A stretch of 8,648 bases of DNA, taken from assembly GCA_016937315.1 (NCBI GenBank), contig JAFGWD010000050.1, positions 1 through 8,648 of the forward strand, written 5' to 3'. Both the position numbers and the translations under genes were made by a program. The notes below the pieces were generated by a model that had not been told where the DNA came from, searched no databases, and saw only the letters and a program-made list of their open reading frames with translations. Source of the DNA: Rhodospirillaceae bacterium. GTDB taxonomy: Bacteria; Pseudomonadota; Alphaproteobacteria; Rhodospirillales; Rhodospirillaceae. Shown here piece by piece: positions 6,199 through 8,648 of the stretch. The stretch's first letter is position 1. Each line of letters begins with the position of its first letter.

Positions 6199-7032
6199 TC
6201 AACCGAACCGGCCCGTGATATATCCCTGGGTCAGCTTGTGTTTAGGATTGGTGAAAATTTGCTCGGTATCTCCCACCTCAATCAATTCCCCCAGATGAAA
6301 GAAAGCCGTGCGCTGTGACACGCGTGCGGCTTGCTGCATCGAGTGCGTGACGATGACGATGGTGTAATTTTCCCGCAGTTCGTCGATCAGTTCTTCAATC
6401 TTCGCGGTGGCAATGGGGTCCAAAGCCGAACACGGCTCATCCATTAAGATCACCTCGGGATTGACCGCAATCGCACGGGCAATGCACAAACGTTGCTGCT
6501 GCCCTCCGGAAAGACCGGTTCCCGGTGAATCCATACGGTCCTTGACCTCAGCCAGCAACCCCGCCTTTTCCAGACTGATCAGAACAATTTCGTCCAATTC
6601 GTCCTTGTTCGCCGCCAAACCATGGATGCGTGGGCCATAGGCAACATTGTCATAGATCGATTTCGGAAACGGATTGGGCTTTTGAAACACCATCCCGACC
6701 CGCGCCCGCAACTGCACGACATCAATCTTTGGATCATAGATATCTTCACCATCCATCAATACAGTGCCGGATACGCGGCATCCATCAATGGTGTCATTCA
6801 TGCGATTCAAACAGCGCAAGAAGGTCGATTTGCCACACCCCGAAGGGCCGATGAAAGAGGTGACTTCCCCCTCTCGAACATCCAGCACAACATCCTTTAA
6901 GGCATGTTTATCGCCGTAATGTACGTTGGTTTTTTGCGCCTGAATCTTCGCCGGCATCGAAGTTGCGTCCCCTTCCGCCTGTCGTATATCCAAGGAATTG
7001 TGCAGGGTGTCACGCACGGTCACGGTCTCCAT
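6199..7032 (-). CDS. pstB: Phosphate ABC transporter ATP-binding protein PstB
   Basis: ATPase subunit of the high-affinity phosphate importer PstSCAB, acting as a dimer on the inner face of the membrane. The 277 residues contain Walker A GPSGCGKST (62-70), the Q-loop VFQKPNPFP (115-123), which is characteristic of PstB, the signature LSGGQQQR (174-181), Walker B VILMDEP (194-200), the D-loop SALD (202-205) and the switch His230 in VTHSM. The end, HKLTQGYITGRFG, is the usual PstB C-terminus. The frame is open to 7080, inside pstA. I chose the ATG at 7032, one base after the pstA TAA, with AAGG about 9 bases before it. This still leaves an N-terminal extension of about 28 residues before the first strand; a start at Met26 (6957) would give a length near that of E. 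coli PstB but lacks a visible ribosome site. Confidence 0.95.
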   Translation of the reverse strand: METVTVRDTLHNSLDIRQAEGDATSMPAKIQAQKTNVHYGDKHALKDVVLDVREGEVTSFIGPSGCGKSTFLRCLNRMNDTIDGCRVSGTVLMDGEDIYDPKIDVVQLRARVGMVFQKPNPFPKSIYDNVAYGPRIHGLAANKDELDEIVLISLEKAGLLAEVKDRMDSPGTGLSGGQQQRLCIARAIAVNPEVILMDEPCSALDPIATAKIEELIDELRENYTIVIVTHSMQQAARVSQRTAFFHLGELIEVGDTEQIFTNPKHKLTQGYITGRFG

Positions 7033-7033
7033 T

Positions 7034-8344
7034 TTACCATCGCCTTTCGAATTTGCTGCGCAAGTAAACGGCGGCGGCATTCATGAGAATAAGGAAAGTC
7101 AGCAAAACGATAATCGCGGCTGATGTCCGCTCGACAAAAGCCCGTTCGGCACTATCGGCCCAAATGTAAATCTGCACGGGCAACACCGTCGCCGGATCGG
7201 AAAATCCACCCGGAACATCGACGATAAAAGCCACCATACCGATCATCAACAACGGGGCCGTTTCACCTAAGGCACGGCCCATGCCGATGATTGTCCCGGT
7301 CAAGATCCCCGGCATCGCCAAAGGCAAGACATCGTTGGTCACCATCTGCATTTTCGATGCGCCCAGACCCAAGGCCGCTTCACGGATTGATGGAGGCACC
7401 GACTTCAACGAAACCCGTGCGGCAATGATGATCGTGGGCAGTGTCATCAGGGTCAGAACCAACCCCCCCACCACTGTGGCCGACCTCGGCAAGCCGAAGA
7501 ACTGCAAGAACACCGCCAATCCCAAAAGCCCGAAAACAATGGACGGAATCGCCGCAAGATTGTTGATGTTGACCTCGATGATATCGGTCCAGCGGTTCTT
7601 CGGCGCGAATTCTTCCAGATAAACCGCCGTTGCAACGCCCAACGGAAAGGACAAAAGCAAGGTCACCAACATCGTCAGGAAAGACCCAACGGCGGCCCCC
7701 CATATCCCTGAAAGTTCCGGTTCGCGGCTGTCGCCTTGTGTGAAAAAGCGCCAGTTGAAGCGAGTCTCTATGCGATGATCCGCAACCAATGCATCGATCC
7801 AAGCAATCTCCAGATCCGTCATGCGGCGCTCATTCTCAGGCGACGTCCGATCAATCTTGCCTTTGACAAACATATCCACATCATCAGAAGCAGGAACCCA
7901 AATTTCCTGGGACTTGCCGATCAATGCCGGATTTTTCACAACCTCATCACGAATTTCAAACGTCGCACCGGAAGAAACCAGACTGTTCAGCTTCCGTTTA
8001 TCCTGACGGCTTTCCACATCAGGAAACAGGCTGCGAATGCCGTCACGATACAGCTTTCCGTAATTCGCACGACGCATCTCGGCAGCATCCCGAAGCCCTT
8101 GCGGATCAATCACCTGCACATCGTAATGGATAGGCAGCCGAATTTCGGTTTGCAAGAACGCGGTGTACCCCTTGCCAATGATGCTCACGAACAGCAACAG
8201 CATGAAAACCAGCGCGGACACAATGGCGGTCAAACCGAACAAACGGAAGCGACGCTCGGCACGGTAGCGTCGACGAATCCCCGCCGCCACCAATTCCCGT
8301 GTGTGTGCGCCGCCGCGCAAAGCCTCTTTCGTCATCTCACTCAT
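7034..8344 (-). CDS. pstA: Phosphate ABC transporter permease PstA with DUF3333 insert
   Basis: One of the two inner-membrane channel subunits of the phosphate importer, paired with PstC. The protein has 436 residues, far longer than the roughly 300 of E. coli PstA. The extra length is a mostly polar region at about 60-210 between the first membrane segment (35-57) and the rest, matching the DUF3333 domain known from alphaproteobacterial PstA proteins; it probably faces the periplasm. Further membrane segments lie at about 214-242, 262-284, 289-310, 343-375 and 408-427. The EAA loop that docks PstB is REAALGLGASKMQ...DVLP at 321-341, followed by the PstA/PstC-type GMGRALGETAPLL. The ATG at 8344 lies within the end of pstC (ATGAGTGA, 8-base overlap) and has AGGGA about 6 bases upstream, indicating coupled translation. 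pstB starts one base after its stop. Confidence 0.95.
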   Translation of the reverse strand: MSEMTKEALRGGAHTRELVAAGIRRRYRAERRFRLFGLTAIVSALVFMLLLFVSIIGKGYTAFLQTEIRLPIHYDVQVIDPQGLRDAAEMRRANYGKLYRDGIRSLFPDVESRQDKRKLNSLVSSGATFEIRDEVVKNPALIGKSQEIWVPASDDVDMFVKGKIDRTSPENERRMTDLEIAWIDALVADHRIETRFNWRFFTQGDSREPELSGIWGAAVGSFLTMLVTLLLSFPLGVATAVYLEEFAPKNRWTDIIEVNINNLAAIPSIVFGLLGLAVFLQFFGLPRSATVVGGLVLTLMTLPTIIIAARVSLKSVPPSIREAALGLGASKMQMVTNDVLPLAMPGILTGTIIGMGRALGETAPLLMIGMVAFIVDVPGGFSDPATVLPVQIYIWADSAERAFVERTSAAIIVLLTFLILMNAAAVYLRSKFERRW

Positions 8345-8648
8345 ATTGTTCCCTATACTTCCGGACGACGTGAAGCGCGAAAATATTGAGCCCCAAGGTC
8401 ACACAAAACAGAACCAAGCCGAGGGCGAACGCCGCCAAAGTCTTGGCGCTGTCAAACTCCTGATCACCCGTCAGCAACGTTACGATCTGCACCGTCACTG
8501 TGGTCACGGCCTCCAGCGGATTGAAGGTCAAGTTGGCCGCCAGTCCCGCCGCCATCACCACGATCATGGTTTCCCCAATCGCCCGCGACACCGCCAGCAA
8601 CACACCGCCGACGATACCCGGCAAAGCAGCAGGCACAATCACGTTGCG
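8337..8648 (-). CDS. pstC: Phosphate ABC transporter permease PstC, C-terminal 103 residues (5' end outside window)
   Basis: C-terminal fragment of the second channel subunit of the phosphate importer. The frame is open through the window edge (bases 8643-8648 encode Arg-Asn), so the gene continues to the right. It shows the end of the EAA loop (VIVPAALPGI), then VSRAIGETMIVVMAAG, the PstC counterpart of the PstA GRALGET motif. A polar loop follows (TGDQEFDSAKTLAAF), then a last membrane segment at about residues 71-92 of the fragment and the basic tail HVVRKYREQYE. The order pstC-pstA-pstB and the 8-base overlap with pstA agree with the assignment. pstS and the operon promoter should lie further upstream, outside the window. 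Confidence 0.92.
   Translation of the reverse strand, partial: RNVIVPAALPGIVGGVLLAVSRAIGETMIVVMAAGLAANLTFNPLEAVTTVTVQIVTLLTGDQEFDSAKTLAAFALGLVLFCVTLGLNIFALHVVRKYREQYE

Noticed and set aside
7736..8389. Plus-strand open frame (217 codons) opposite pstA
   Set aside because: It runs antisense through the DUF3333 part of pstA, has no ribosome site or recognisable domain, and has shadow-like composition.

Overview
The window looks like a chromosomal, mostly housekeeping segment of an alphaproteobacterium, probably of the Rhodospirillales type. The evidence is the content: a DUF2336 protein, a PstA with the long DUF3333 insert, an Apt ending in the alphaproteobacterial 'AYDE' form, and a LuxO-like sigma-54 regulator. 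Genus-level assignment is inference. TGA is used as an ordinary stop by several genes here, so the standard bacterial code applies.

Layout, left to right. (1) Positions 1-1843, plus strand: the C-terminal part of a SulP-family anion transporter with its STAS domain, followed 14 bases later by a tandem-domain universal stress protein; a two-way hairpin terminator closes the pair. (2) Positions 1915-3039, minus strand: a stand-alone DUF2336 protein with a good sigma-70-type promoter. (3) Positions 3362-3904, plus strand: apt (adenine phosphoribosyltransferase), full length and in frame except for a TGA that replaces the first glycine of the Gly-Gly pair in the PRPP-binding loop. (4) Positions 3906-5315, minus strand: a receiver/AAA+/HTH sigma-54 activator resembling LuxO, whose stop codon lies one base from that of apt. 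(5) Positions 5392-8648, minus strand: the distal part of a phosphate operon, pstC (partial)-pstA-pstB-phoB, ending in a strong terminator.

The pst genes encode the membrane and ATPase parts of the high-affinity phosphate ABC transporter, and PhoB is the phosphate-starvation response regulator. They are tightly packed: pstC and pstA overlap by 8 bases, pstA and pstB are 1 base apart, and pstB and phoB are 16 bases apart. phoU, which commonly sits between pstB and phoB, is absent from that place. The SulP/Usp pair suggests an anion transporter (sulfate, bicarbonate or dicarboxylate cannot be told apart) linked to a nucleotide-binding stress protein.

I see no mobile element, CRISPR array, tRNA or rRNA, and no convincing new multi-gene system. 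The observation most worth checking is the single in-frame stop in an otherwise intact apt.
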